Source: Ilumatobacteraceae bacterium
GTDB taxonomy: Bacteria > Actinomycetota > Acidimicrobiia > Acidimicrobiales > Ilumatobacteraceae
DNA: 51,077 nucleotides
Direction: 5' to 3'
NCBI GenBank assembly: GCA_017856375.1
Contig: JAFMFC010000004.1
Location: 1-51,077 of the forward strand
In this document: piece after piece, positions 1-8,506 of the stretch
How positions within the stretch are numbered: the first letter of the stretch is position 1
Layout: each line of letters starts with the position of its first letter
The notes under the pieces: generated by a model
Told to the model about the DNA's origin: nothing
The model's database searches: none
Seen by the model: only the letters and a program-made list of their open reading frames with translations
Translations under genes and position numbers: made by a program

Positions 1-636
1 CTCGGCAGCTCCCGCTGCGGATTTGGCAGCCGTTGGCGTGATGTGCACGGCACGATGCTTCGGCAACAGCACACCCGTCACACCCGCTCCATCGCAGGAG
101 CGCAGGATCGCGCCAAGATTGCCCGGGTCGGTCACGCCATCGATTGCCACGATGAAGGGCTTCTCACCCATTTCGCGCAGGAAATCTCCCAAGTCGGCTT
201 CTGGCAACTCGGCACCTTTGGCAATCACGCCCTGCGGTGCTTCACTGCGCGCCATGCGTTCGATGTCTTTGCGCGCCACGCGATGAAGCGGCACGCGTTG
301 ATCTGCAGCTAGCGCAATGATGTCGTCCACGATTGCCACATTTTCGATGTCATCGGCGATGTACACCTCGAACACTCTGCGCTTCTGCGCGATCAACATC
401 TCACGAACCGCTTGACGTCCCTCTACTTGCGTTCCGTCAAGCTCGCGCTCTTTGCCCTTCGATGAATGCTTAACGTTCGTGCGGCGTGGCTTACCACGGT
501 CGATCGATCCATACGAACCGCCACGTGAAGAATCGCCTCGCGACGAACCATTGCGTCCACCTGAGCGAGCGGGCTTGCCGTAGCTGTCACCTCGCTCGTT
601 TCCGCGCTCTCGGCGCGCGTTCTTTCTCGGCTTCAT
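1..636 (-). CDS. rlmB: 23S rRNA 2'-O-methyltransferase RlmB (TrmH/SpoU family), 3' end missing
   Basis: SpoU-class methyltransferase expected to methylate a 23S rRNA guanosine. The visible 212 codons start at ATG 636. The first ~55 residues are a basic, Gly/Ser/Arg-rich tail. A substrate-binding domain follows, with GRQAVREML and then a segment on protein interaction with rRNA. The SPOUT domain then begins with FIVAIDGVTDPGNLGAILRSC-type motif 1 (GNLGAILRS). The knot motifs 2 and 3 lie beyond the window. The ATG overlaps the ispF stop as ATGA, so the two are translationally coupled. The basic N-terminal extension is typical of actinobacterial RlmB proteins. The family assignment is firm; the exact methylated nucleotide is inferred. 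Confidence 0.9.
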   Translation of the reverse strand, partial: MKPRKNARRERGNERGDSYGKPARSGGRNGSSRGDSSRGGSYGSIDRGKPRRTNVKHSSKGKERELDGTQVEGRQAVREMLIAQKRRVFEVYIADDIENVAIVDDIIALAADQRVPLHRVARKDIERMARSEAPQGVIAKGAELPEADLGDFLREMGEKPFIVAIDGVTDPGNLGAILRSCDGAGVTGVLLPKHRAVHITPTAAKSAAGAAE

Positions 637-1115
637 GCTTGCTCGATCACCGCAACGGCGAAGCAGGCGATTCCTTCTTGCCGACCAAGTGCCCCGAGGC
701 CTTCTGCGCGCCTGCCCTTCACCGTTATCGGAGCACCTGCAGCCTTCGTGAGTATCTCCTGCATCGCCTGCTTGTGTGGCGCGATCTTCGGTTGCTCACA
801 AATCACACTGCAGTCCACGTTGCCGATCATGTAACCCGCGTCGCGCACCATGCGAGCTGCAGCCTCCAACATCTTCACGGAATCGGCACCCTTCCACTTC
901 GGGTCGGTGTCGCTGAAATGCTCACCGATGTCGCCGAGACCCGCTGCACCGAGCAACGCGTCCGCAGCGGCATGCGCGATCACATCGGCATCACTGTGGC
1001 CCACCAGAGGACGCTCTCCCGGGAACTTCACTCCACCAAGTACCAAAACTCGGTCACTCGAACCCTCGACATGGCGATGAACATCGAATCCCTGTCCAAC
1101 CCGAACCGCACCCAT
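633..1115 (-). CDS. ispF: 2-C-methyl-D-erythritol 2,4-cyclodiphosphate synthase
   Basis: MEP-pathway enzyme that cyclises CDP-methylerythritol 2-phosphate to MEcPP. The N-terminal motif VGQGFDVHRH supplies the Asp and His zinc ligands. GHSDADVIAHAAADALLGA is the family signature with the second His, and GDIGEHFSD follows. I place the start at ATG 1115, which gives 160 residues (the usual family size) and an ATGA overlap with the ispD stop. An ATG at 1148 is in frame but would add 11 residues inside ispD. The gene sits in an ispD-ispF-rlmB block, and its own stop overlaps the rlmB start. Confidence 0.95.
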   Translation of the reverse strand: MGAVRVGQGFDVHRHVEGSSDRVLVLGGVKFPGERPLVGHSDADVIAHAAADALLGAAGLGDIGEHFSDTDPKWKGADSVKMLEAAARMVRDAGYMIGNVDCSVICEQPKIAPHKQAMQEILTKAAGAPITVKGRRAEGLGALGRQEGIACFAVAVIEQA

Positions 1116-1735
1116 CAGATCTCCGTTGCTGCCATTGCTCGCGCCCACTCCAGATCCTCAGGGCTCGTCAATTTCTTGTTGATTGCTTCGCCATTCACCA
1201 CGACCACCTTGCCACCCGCACGCTCCACGAGCGAGGCATCGTCGGTTCCTTCGGTGCCTGATTCGTGTGCCTTTCGCAGCACTTCGGCACGAAAGGCCTG
1301 CGGGGTTTGCACCGCCACCAGGCTCGATCGGTCGGGAGTGTCGAGCACCACGCCACCGCTGTCCACCCGCTTGATCGTGTCGGTGACGTGAAGCCCTGGC
1401 ACCGCCCCATCAGCACCACCAGCAACTGCCGCAACGACCTCTTTGTAGAGGTGCTCCGAGGCGAACGGCCTGGCTGCATCGTGTACGCAGATGATGGTGG
1501 CCTCGCTCGGCACGGCGGCAAGTCCACGGCGCACCGATTCGCTGCGTGTGGCACCTCCGGCAACGCCTCCTTCTGTGTCAGCGACATCTGCCGGCACCAC
1601 GAGCACCACACCGTCGCCGATCGAGTGCGCGACATCGCGCGACCAATCGATTACGCGCTTGTCACCGAGCAACATGAACTGTTTCTGTCCCCCGAAACGG
1701 TTGCCAGAACCTGCGGCAACGATGATCGTCCACAC
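1115..1735 (-). CDS. ispD: 2-C-methyl-D-erythritol 4-phosphate cytidylyltransferase
   Basis: Transfers CMP from CTP to MEP in non-mevalonate isoprenoid synthesis. The nucleotide-binding loop AAGSGNRFGGQKQ lies at the N-terminus, and VHDAARPF is the central signature. I chose GTG 1735 as the start: GGAG lies five bases upstream (1744-1741), and the protein then begins MWTIIVAAGSG as in other IspD proteins. A GTG at 1759 would add eight residues without an upstream ribosome-binding site. The protein is 206 residues, slightly short for the family. It overlaps ispF by four bases. Confidence 0.93.
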   Translation of the reverse strand: MWTIIVAAGSGNRFGGQKQFMLLGDKRVIDWSRDVAHSIGDGVVLVVPADVADTEGGVAGGATRSESVRRGLAAVPSEATIICVHDAARPFASEHLYKEVVAAVAGGADGAVPGLHVTDTIKRVDSGGVVLDTPDRSSLVAVQTPQAFRAEVLRKAHESGTEGTDDASLVERAGGKVVVVNGEAINKKLTSPEDLEWARAMAATEI

Positions 1736-1804
1736 CGCTTCTCCCGCTAATTCGCTCACGTCAAAGCAGGGTAACGCCCCGAATTTTCCCCCACACTGGA
1801 GCGG

Positions 1805-2752
1805 CTACAACCAGTCGTTACGCCTGAACATTCGAAACAAGCCAGAACAAGCGGCCACCATCACCAGTATCACGACGAAGTATCCCCACTTTGTCTGTAG
1901 TTCCGGCATGTTCTCGAAATTCATTCCGTAAATGCCAGCCAGCATCGTCGGAACGGCTGCAATTCCCACCCATGCAGAGATCTTGCGCATATCGGAGTTT
2001 TGCTTCACTGAGATCAAGGCGAGATTTGCTTGTATCGCAGCATCTATCAGACGTTCCATCGAATCAATCTCGTCGATCACTTTCAACAAGTGGTCGCGGA
2101 CGTCTGAGAACTTGAATGTGAACGACGGGTCGACGAACTTAGCCTGTCCACTGATGATGAGATCCAGTGGTCCCACCAATGGCACTACCGCCCGACGAAA
2201 ATCGATCAACTCCCGCTTGGTCGCATACATCTCCCGGGACGGAGCCGGAGTTTCATCGTTGAACACCTCGTCCTCTAACCGGCGTACATCATTGGCCACG
2301 TGCCGACTTGTTTCCACGTACTGATCAACAAGCCGATCCAATATCTCGTGAACGACTGCAGTTGGTCCGATCGCAAGTCGATCAGGGTGTGACTCCAAGT
2401 CGGCACGGATGGTAGTGAGCGGCATAGCTTCTCCATGGCGCACAGTGACCACCGTCTTGTCCGAAAAAAAGATACATACATCACCGACATAGAGCGTCCG
2501 TGACAACTGGCGGTAGTCAACTGTTCTCAGCACCATAAAGCAGTGGTCGGCGAAGTTGTCGATCTTTGGTCGCTGATGATGCGAGACCGCGTCTTCCAAG
2601 GCAAGGTCGTTGAAATGAAAATGGTGTTGGTAATCCTCGAGTTCTGACCAGGTGGGATCGAGAATTCCTACCCACGAGAACCCCGTCGTACCTTCGGGAT
2701 CGTGACCCTCGTGGCGTATTCCATTTACATAGACGGCCTCATCAACTAGCAC
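1805..2752 (-). CDS. corA: CorA-family magnesium/cobalt channel
   Basis: Pentameric inner-membrane Mg2+ channel. A long cytoplasmic domain is followed by the hallmark YGMNFENMPEL (GMN) loop and a last hydrophobic helix ending in a basic FRRNDW tail. I chose GTG 2752 because actinobacterial CorA proteins begin with a strand like VLVDEAVYVNG, and because the longer frame (to 2854) runs back through the glycosyltransferase upstream. With this start (315 residues) it overlaps that gene by 11 bases, which suggests co-transcription. A weak GGAGA lies about 16 bases upstream. Identity is firm; whether Mg2+ or Co2+ is the main ion cannot be read here. Confidence 0.88.
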   Translation of the reverse strand: MLVDEAVYVNGIRHEGHDPEGTTGFSWVGILDPTWSELEDYQHHFHFNDLALEDAVSHHQRPKIDNFADHCFMVLRTVDYRQLSRTLYVGDVCIFFSDKTVVTVRHGEAMPLTTIRADLESHPDRLAIGPTAVVHEILDRLVDQYVETSRHVANDVRRLEDEVFNDETPAPSREMYATKRELIDFRRAVVPLVGPLDLIISGQAKFVDPSFTFKFSDVRDHLLKVIDEIDSMERLIDAAIQANLALISVKQNSDMRKISAWVGIAAVPTMLAGIYGMNFENMPELQTKWGYFVVILVMVAACSGLFRMFRRNDWL

Positions 2753-3893
2753 GGGCCAACCCAGACTTCTCCCGATAACTGCACAGCATGTGCTCCACGG
2801 TAAGCCACCAGGGATACCGCTCCGCACGTCTTCTGCTGTCCGCCCTCCGCACATCTTCAGGTTGAGCCATCACTCGGATCACCGCATCCACGAATGACTC
2901 ATCGCTATCAAATGCGACTGCGCCACCGCTATGACGAAGTTCGTCTACCCCCAGTACCTCGCGAACTGCGCTGGAACCACTCGCCACGACCGGTGTGCCC
3001 GTTGCAAGAGCCTCCAGAGCCGCAAGACAAAACGTCTCCAGGGGACCGGGTGCAATGACGACATCAGCGCAAGCCAGTACTGAGGCAAGTGAGGATCTAT
3101 CGTTGACGAAACCAAGGAAGGTAACGGGAAGACCTGCGGCTGATCTTTCCAATTTCTTGCGCGTCGGTCCGTCACCGGCGATCACTAATCGAGCATTCCA
3201 TCCCGATCCCACCAGATGGCGGAGCACCTCAATACTTCTTTCGGGACACTTCTCGGGCGAAAGGCGACCACAATGCACGAGCAAAGTATCAGCACCCTCA
3301 CACAACTTCTGACGCAGAGATGCATCGAATGATTCGGGCGAGAACTGATCCAAATCGACGCCTAGTGGCACAACCCGGAGGTTGGCGACTCCTATCTCGA
3401 TGAACTCACGTGCTGCAAACTTTGTCGTGGCGACAACTTCGTCGAAAACTGATGCAAGCCTTCTGTTCCACCAACGCGCGAGAGGGATAAGTCGATTGGA
3501 GAACGGAAGAAATCGATGGAAGAGGCCCTCCAACGTTTCGTGGCTGAACACCGTCGTACGAATTCCGTTCCTTCGGGCCCAATTTCCCAAACCGATAAGG
3601 GTTGTTCGATCGGAAACCTCCAAAACATGGGGCGAAAAGCTGGTCAACATGTGTCGAGCTCTACCAAGACCAACGATCAGACGGTAACCCCCGCTGAATG
3701 GCACTCGAATACTCGGAAGTGTCAGGAGATAGCCGTACGGTTGAGCCTCGATCACGAATCTCCTGCCGGGCACGACAATCATCACCTGATTTCCTTGCTC
3801 GTGATATCCGTTGGCCAGGTGAAGCATGGTGGTGCGCAATCCTCCACTGCGCGGACCGTAGAAGTTGGCGACGTGAGCGATCCGCATGGTCAT
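2742..3893 (-). CDS. GT4-family glycosyltransferase, partner of MgtA-type mannosyltransferase
   Basis: GT-B fold transferase of 383 residues. The N-terminal acceptor domain begins MTMRIAHVANFYGPRSGGLR. The C-terminal donor domain has VVPLGVDLDQFSP, the LLVHCGRLSPEKCPE core and the EALATGTPVVASG nucleotide-sugar motif. The start at ATG 3893 gives an ATGA overlap with the next glycosyltransferase; longer starts would lie inside that gene. From memory, this type commonly sits beside the MgtA-like mannosyltransferase in actinobacteria, so an envelope lipid or glycan mannoside is a reasonable inference. Donor and acceptor are not determined. Confidence 0.85.
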   Translation of the reverse strand: MTMRIAHVANFYGPRSGGLRTTMLHLANGYHEQGNQVMIVVPGRRFVIEAQPYGYLLTLPSIRVPFSGGYRLIVGLGRARHMLTSFSPHVLEVSDRTTLIGLGNWARRNGIRTTVFSHETLEGLFHRFLPFSNRLIPLARWWNRRLASVFDEVVATTKFAAREFIEIGVANLRVVPLGVDLDQFSPESFDASLRQKLCEGADTLLVHCGRLSPEKCPERSIEVLRHLVGSGWNARLVIAGDGPTRKKLERSAAGLPVTFLGFVNDRSSLASVLACADVVIAPGPLETFCLAALEALATGTPVVASGSSAVREVLGVDELRHSGGAVAFDSDESFVDAVIRVMAQPEDVRRADSRRRAERYPWWLTVEHMLCSYREKSGLARAS

Positions 3894-5014
3894 GCAACCA
3901 ATCTGCGCCGTTCGCCCCACTCGGACCACACCTCTGCCAGATGTTGTTCCCACTGACCACAAATCAGCTTCCAGGTTCTCTCCTCCACAGATTTGCGCGC
4001 GTGTGAGGCAAGTTGTTCACGAAGTATCGAGGAGCCGACGATCATTTCAGTACAGCGACGAAGATGATCAGCATCCCCTGGGGTATACAGGAGTCCGTTT
4101 CGCAGTGGTTGGACCAAGTCGATCGGCCCACCCTGCGCCGGTGCAACCACTGGAACACCTGACGAAAGGGCTTCTTGGATCGTCTGACAGAACGTTTCGT
4201 TCTGACCCGTATGGACGAACACGTCGAGGCTTGCAAAATGACTTGCCAGGTCCCCACCACTACGGAAACCTGCGAAAACCGCATTTGGTAGTTCTTTCTG
4301 CAACTTCCCTCGCAAAGGACCTTCTCCCACAATGATGAGTCGAATTCGGTCGTCCGCGGCTAGAACCTTGAGGTCGTCGACCCTCTTCTCGTGCGCAAGT
4401 CGCCCGACGTAACCGACGGCAATTCGTCCGTCGAGGCACCAAGACTCCCGGAGTGCATCATTGCGCCGCTCAGGAGCGAAGAGCTGACCATCTACTCCTC
4501 GCCTCCACAACTGAACATTGCCCACCCCATTTGCCAGAAGATCGGTCACTGCCGCGCTGGAAGGTGCGAGAGTGCGACCTGCCTTATTGTGCACACGAGC
4601 CGTCCATTTCCAGACTGCATCAGCAGCAACACCCAAACCGTAGTTATCAAGAAATCCCGCCACGTCGGTTTGGTAACAAGCCACTGTTGGTACACCCAGT
4701 TTGCGACTCACTCGTAACGCATAAGCACCAAGCCCGAGTGGCGCAGACACATAGACAATTTCGGGGTCGAATTCCTCGAGCGCTGCCCCTACGCGGGAGC
4801 AGGGCAGCCCAAGTCTGAACGATCGGTATCGAGGAACTCCGATACTCGGAACTCGTTTCACTGGAAACCTGAGATAGGAATCTGGACCTTTTCCCGGAGC
4901 TATAACCAACGCGTCGTGCGGAGTTTTGTCCAAGTGTTCAAGCAATCTCAGCACTGAATTCGTTACCCCGTTTACCACCGGCAGGAAGCTCTCGGTGACG
5001 AAGGCAATACGCAC
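3890..5014 (-). CDS. MgtA-like GDP-mannose-dependent alpha-mannosyltransferase (GT4)
   Basis: GT-B transferase of 374 residues. The N-terminus VRIAFVTESFLPVVNGVTNS and the segment TVACYQTDVAGF match the actinobacterial MgtA/PimB-like group that mannosylates glycolipids. The donor domain has AVGYVGRLAHEKRVDDL and the E-x7-E region NETFCQTIQEALSSGVPVV. GTG 5014 is preferred because the family begins directly at this strand; an in-frame ATG at 5080 adds 22 poorly conserved residues. No clear Shine-Dalgarno sequence precedes it. The gene is divergent from the MFS transporter and is first in a minus-strand run that continues through the second transferase to corA. Sugar specificity is inferred from family resemblance. 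Confidence 0.82.
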   Translation of the reverse strand: MRIAFVTESFLPVVNGVTNSVLRLLEHLDKTPHDALVIAPGKGPDSYLRFPVKRVPSIGVPRYRSFRLGLPCSRVGAALEEFDPEIVYVSAPLGLGAYALRVSRKLGVPTVACYQTDVAGFLDNYGLGVAADAVWKWTARVHNKAGRTLAPSSAAVTDLLANGVGNVQLWRRGVDGQLFAPERRNDALRESWCLDGRIAVGYVGRLAHEKRVDDLKVLAADDRIRLIIVGEGPLRGKLQKELPNAVFAGFRSGGDLASHFASLDVFVHTGQNETFCQTIQEALSSGVPVVAPAQGGPIDLVQPLRNGLLYTPGDADHLRRCTEMIVGSSILREQLASHARKSVEERTWKLICGQWEQHLAEVWSEWGERRRLVA

Positions 5015-5148
5015 GAAACAAATGTGACGCACAATGGTTGCAATTCGATGAACGAGAGATGCCCACTGGGTGAAATCCAATCGATTGAGAATTCAACACG
5101 CGTTCACCCTTAATCCCCGATGGTCGATTTCGACGATGCAACGATTTG

Positions 5149-6585
5149 ATGGTGGTCGATCGAGCACACACGATTCAGTTGCGTCGGCGAAAAGTGAAGT
5201 CCCACATCCGTCGACGCGACTTGTTTCGTTATCGAGACTTTCGACTTGCCATCTCCGCACAAGGGTCCTCACAGGTTGCCGATGCAATGTCTTCATTGGG
5301 GCTTGCGCAGATCCTGCTCTTCGACATAACCGGCGGAGACACCACCACCTCGTTCCTAAAGGCGATAGCAGTCGCTTCATTTCCATTGTTTCTGGCCGGC
5401 CCGCTCGCTGGTCACTTGAGTGATCGAGTCTCTCGAAAAGGCATTCTTTCCCACGGGCACAAGGTGAGGGCCGCCATTACCGCGCTCTCGATCATCGCCT
5501 CCGTTTACAGTCTTGCCTTGCCTGGATACACAGTTTTTGCGCTCCTCTTGCTCACGTCTCGCGTGCTGTACACCGCTCGAGCCGTATCGATACCACAGCT
5601 AGTCGATGACACAGAGCTGGTCGCGGCAGATTCGACTTCGTTGACTGTCAGCATGTTTGCAGGAATGATCGGCGTCGGACTTGCTTCGGTGCTGAGTTTC
5701 GTGTCGATTGAGTCGGTCTTTATTGCTGCAACCCTTCTTCACCTCGTCTCCTCACACCTCTACAACGAGGTTCATACCGACCTCGGTGGTGGAGGCAAGC
5801 AGAGATCCGAGGCTGACTGGAAAATGGTGCTTCAACAGATGAAGAACTCGAAGATCCGCTTTGCGATGGTCTCAAGCGGAATGAGCAAGATGCTCGTCGG
5901 CCTGAACTTCGCCGCTGTCGCAACGATGGTCGACGCACGTTTTGATTTGCAAGCCTCTGGTTACGCAGCAGTTCTTGGTATCTCAGGTGTTGGAACGTTT
6001 GCCGGCAATCTCTCCGCGGAATGGATGATCGAGAGATTCAAGCGCCGCGCGGTGTCCGTGCTCTCTGCGGGGATGTCTGCGCTGGTGCTTCTAGTTGCGA
6101 TTTCAGTGAGTCATTTCGGTGCGGCAGTGTTCTCCATCGCGGTCGCGTCATTCTGTTTCCAGAATGTGCGCATCTGCAATGACGCAGCGGTTCAGGCAAA
6201 CGTCTTGCCCTCTGCTCTCGGACGAGTATTTGCTGCCTATGACGTGGTCTACAACCTGTCTTTTGTCGGCGGCGCTGCGGCAGGCTTGGCGATCTCCAAT
6301 GCACTCGGATACTGGTCGTCGCTGTGGACAGGAGCTTGCTGTTACGCAGCGCTCACGTTCGGGTTGCTTCTCACGAACGACCGTGATGCGGCACCGAGTG
6401 ACTCCAGGTGTGCCCCCGCCAAACACCATCCGTCTGCGCTAAGCACACTCCGTGTGTCGAAGACAACTGGTCGATCCATCACAGCGGCAACCTCGCTCGG
6501 ATCAATTTCCGCATACTCACGCCATTCGGTGAGCACCACAAGCACTGATGCAGCCGCACAGGCGGCCACCGGTGTTCCCGCATAA
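5149..6585 (+). CDS. Major facilitator superfamily transporter
   Basis: About 478 residues with roughly twelve hydrophobic segments, starting near LFRYRDFRLAISAQGSSQVADA. The loop GPLAGHLSDRVSRKGIL is the MFS motif A between helices 2 and 3. The fold resembles MFS_3-type drug or metabolite exporters; the substrate is unknown. ATG 5149 follows a TTG at 5146 and is preferred; a GTG at 5194 is possible. The last helix ends near residue 410. The final ~60 residues are a Ser/Thr/Ala-rich tail read antisense to the 3' part of the UDP-glucose dehydrogenase gene, so the true C-terminus may have been lengthened by loss of an earlier stop. Confidence 0.8.
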   Translation: MVVDRAHTIQLRRRKVKSHIRRRDLFRYRDFRLAISAQGSSQVADAMSSLGLAQILLFDITGGDTTTSFLKAIAVASFPLFLAGPLAGHLSDRVSRKGILSHGHKVRAAITALSIIASVYSLALPGYTVFALLLLTSRVLYTARAVSIPQLVDDTELVAADSTSLTVSMFAGMIGVGLASVLSFVSIESVFIAATLLHLVSSHLYNEVHTDLGGGGKQRSEADWKMVLQQMKNSKIRFAMVSSGMSKMLVGLNFAAVATMVDARFDLQASGYAAVLGISGVGTFAGNLSAEWMIERFKRRAVSVLSAGMSALVLLVAISVSHFGAAVFSIAVASFCFQNVRICNDAAVQANVLPSALGRVFAAYDVVYNLSFVGGAAAGLAISNALGYWSSLWTGACCYAALTFGLLLTNDRDAAPSDSRCAPAKHHPSALSTLRVSKTTGRSITAATSLGSISAYSRHSVSTTSTDAAAQAATGVPA

Positions 6586-7706
6586 TTGATCCCCAGCGCC
6601 TCAGTCGTATCTTCACCTACTGCAGGATCGTGCGCCACCACACACGCACCCCTGTCCATCATGCGCCGCACGATTTCGAGGCTTGGTGAATCACGGAGAT
6701 CACTCGTACCAGCCTTGAAGGCAAGGCCCCATACCGCGACTTTTGTTCCAGTGAGTGATCCACCCGCTAGTTCTTCAACACGGCTGACCACGTAATCAAA
6801 GTGCTGGTCATTTGTGCGGATAGTGCTCTCCAATTGGAGAAATGGTTCACCAAACTCGCGTGCAGTAGCGAGTAGAGCCATGGTGTCCTTCGGTAGACAC
6901 GAACCACCCCAACCAGGACCTACCTTGAGAAACTTTTGGCCGATCCGTGGGTCCAAACCAAGCACCTTCATCATTTGGTGCACGTTCGACCCGGTTGCGT
7001 CACACAGTCTCGCCATTGAGTTGACAAATGACAGGCGAGTTGCGAGATACGCGTTTGATGCGTACTTCGTCAACTCTGCAGTGCGAACATCAGTCACTAC
7101 TACTGGCGCATCGAGCACCGAGTAGAGTTTGGCGAGTCGAGCACCCGCATCAGGATTGCTGCAACCAATCAAAATTCGATCTGGTTCAAAGAAGTCTCGG
7201 ACCGCAGTGCCTTCCCTTAAGAATTCTGGATTAGATGCAACACTGACATCTGACCTGCGAAGTAGCCGCGATAGACGCTCTGTCGTGCCCACTGGAACCG
7301 TGGATCGCGTTGCCACGATTGCGCCGGCAGGTAATACAGTCGCGATCTCGCTGACCACTGACTCAACTGCGGAGATGTCAGCGGATCCATTTTTTGCCTG
7401 CGGGGTAGGAACGCAAACAAATACCACAGTTGCATTTCTCACGGCATCTCGAGCGCTGGCAACGAAGCGGAGTAGCTGTTTTCTCACCGCCCCACTTACC
7501 AGTTCTTGAAGGTGTTCTTCGCGAAGATCGACATAACCATGATTGAGTTCTTGGACCTTGCGCTCGTTGCTGTCAGCGCATACGACCTGATATCCAAGAG
7601 CCGCAAAACCAACTGCGGTCGGAAGTCCGATGTACCCCGCGCCAATTACTGCAATTCGTTCAGTGTCCGAAACCGCGAACTTGTCAAGTTGCCGTTCAGT
7701 GGGCAT
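6342..7706 (-). CDS. ugd: UDP-glucose 6-dehydrogenase
   Basis: Oxidises UDP-glucose to UDP-glucuronate with NAD+ for exopolysaccharide or glycan synthesis. The Rossmann motif is IAVIGAGYIGLPTAVGFA. VPVGTTERL and NPEFLREGTAVRDF are family signatures, and the catalytic cysteine is in GWGGSCLPKDT. The C-terminal UDP-binding domain has VAVWGLAFKAGTSDLRDSPS. I use ATG 7706 (454 residues); a TTG at 7745 would add 13 residues. Neither has a clear ribosome-binding site. The 3' end converges with the MFS gene over 244 bases. A second, different nucleotide-sugar dehydrogenase lies at 42371. Confidence 0.92.
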   Translation of the reverse strand: MPTERQLDKFAVSDTERIAVIGAGYIGLPTAVGFAALGYQVVCADSNERKVQELNHGYVDLREEHLQELVSGAVRKQLLRFVASARDAVRNATVVFVCVPTPQAKNGSADISAVESVVSEIATVLPAGAIVATRSTVPVGTTERLSRLLRRSDVSVASNPEFLREGTAVRDFFEPDRILIGCSNPDAGARLAKLYSVLDAPVVVTDVRTAELTKYASNAYLATRLSFVNSMARLCDATGSNVHQMMKVLGLDPRIGQKFLKVGPGWGGSCLPKDTMALLATAREFGEPFLQLESTIRTNDQHFDYVVSRVEELAGGSLTGTKVAVWGLAFKAGTSDLRDSPSLEIVRRMMDRGACVVAHDPAVGEDTTEALGINYAGTPVAACAAASVLVVLTEWREYAEIDPSEVAAVMDRPVVFDTRSVLSADGWCLAGAHLESLGAASRSFVRSNPNVSAA

Positions 7707-7781
7707 ACCCAGTGATAGTGACGAGGAGGGGTAACTAAATGGCAAACTCCGGTTGACACGACAGTTGCAATCGAGTGAAAT

Positions 7782-8438
7782 TCAGCCGAGCAACCATTCC
7801 TTTGCACGCGCAAAGGCATCCGCAGCATCCATAGGTCGATGCGACGGGCGCGCAGCGTCATGGGCGAACCCGTGTTCCGCATCTGCATACTCCACCACCG
7901 AAACGCCAGTGCTCTTCAGTTCCGCAATGTCAGCTTGTGGCGTGTACGGATCCTTCAAGCCCACCACTGCCAACACGCGATCGGCGTGACCGCGATTGAG
8001 AATCTCGATCGGATCACCCTGTTTCGGCCCTTGCCAGCTCTCTGGCACATGGATCATTCCGTAGAACGAAGCGATCCGCGCAAAACGATCACTGCGCGCC
8101 GACTTGTGGCAGTACATACCCCCCATGCAGAACCCGATCAAGCCGACTCGACTGACTCCCAATGCGGCAGCGCCTTCCTCCAGGTCGCGAAGGTAGAGGT
8201 CGTCATCCATCGTCGGCATGGCTTGAACTCTGGGTTCGATTTCGAGCGGCAGGCCTCGGCCGGGGAACGGCTCAACGGCGATCACCTTCACCTGCCATTC
8301 GCGGGCAATTCGGGCGACGAAGTCATCAAATAGCGGTCGTAAGCCAAAGATGTCGGGCGCCACCACGATTCCTTGTGTGGCACCGTCAACGGTGGTGTCG
8401 ATTTCAGCTTCGGTTCCGGATGGAAGGGTGATGCGCAT
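7782..8438 (-). CDS. Dienelactone hydrolase family protein
   Basis: Alpha/beta-hydrolase of 218 residues. The nucleophile elbow is GFCMGG (a cysteine, as in classical dienelactone hydrolase). The acid is in GLKDPYTP and the histidine in DAEHGFAHD. GIVVAPDIFGLRP near the N-terminus is the usual DLH strand and oxyanion region. It is cytoplasmic, with no signal peptide. Its role may be in aromatic degradation or in hydrolysis of another ester or lactone; no catabolic neighbours support a pathway. It starts at ATG 8438, divergent from the HTH gene. Confidence 0.88.
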   Translation of the reverse strand: MRITLPSGTEAEIDTTVDGATQGIVVAPDIFGLRPLFDDFVARIAREWQVKVIAVEPFPGRGLPLEIEPRVQAMPTMDDDLYLRDLEEGAAALGVSRVGLIGFCMGGMYCHKSARSDRFARIASFYGMIHVPESWQGPKQGDPIEILNRGHADRVLAVVGLKDPYTPQADIAELKSTGVSVVEYADAEHGFAHDAARPSHRPMDAADAFARAKEWLLG

Positions 8439-8480
8439 GGGCTCATCTTGGCACGGTGAGTCTTTGGGTGACTGCAGAGG

Positions 8481-8498
8481 TGGGGGTCATTTCCCCCA
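8481..8498. repeat. Inverted repeat upstream of the HTH gene
   Basis: The 6-base arms TGGGGG and CCCCCA are separated by TCATTT. The repeat lies in the leader of the sigma-like HTH gene, just before ATG 8507, with no T-run after it. It could be an operator or an mRNA hairpin near the start. The symmetry is seen directly; the function is inferred. Confidence 0.4.
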
Positions 8499-8506
8499 AT
8501 GTCTGC

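Noticed and set aside
486-1391. 301-codon plus-strand frame opposite ispF and ispD
   Set aside because: Low-complexity, Arg/His/Cys-rich product with no motif, fully antisense to two firmly identified genes.
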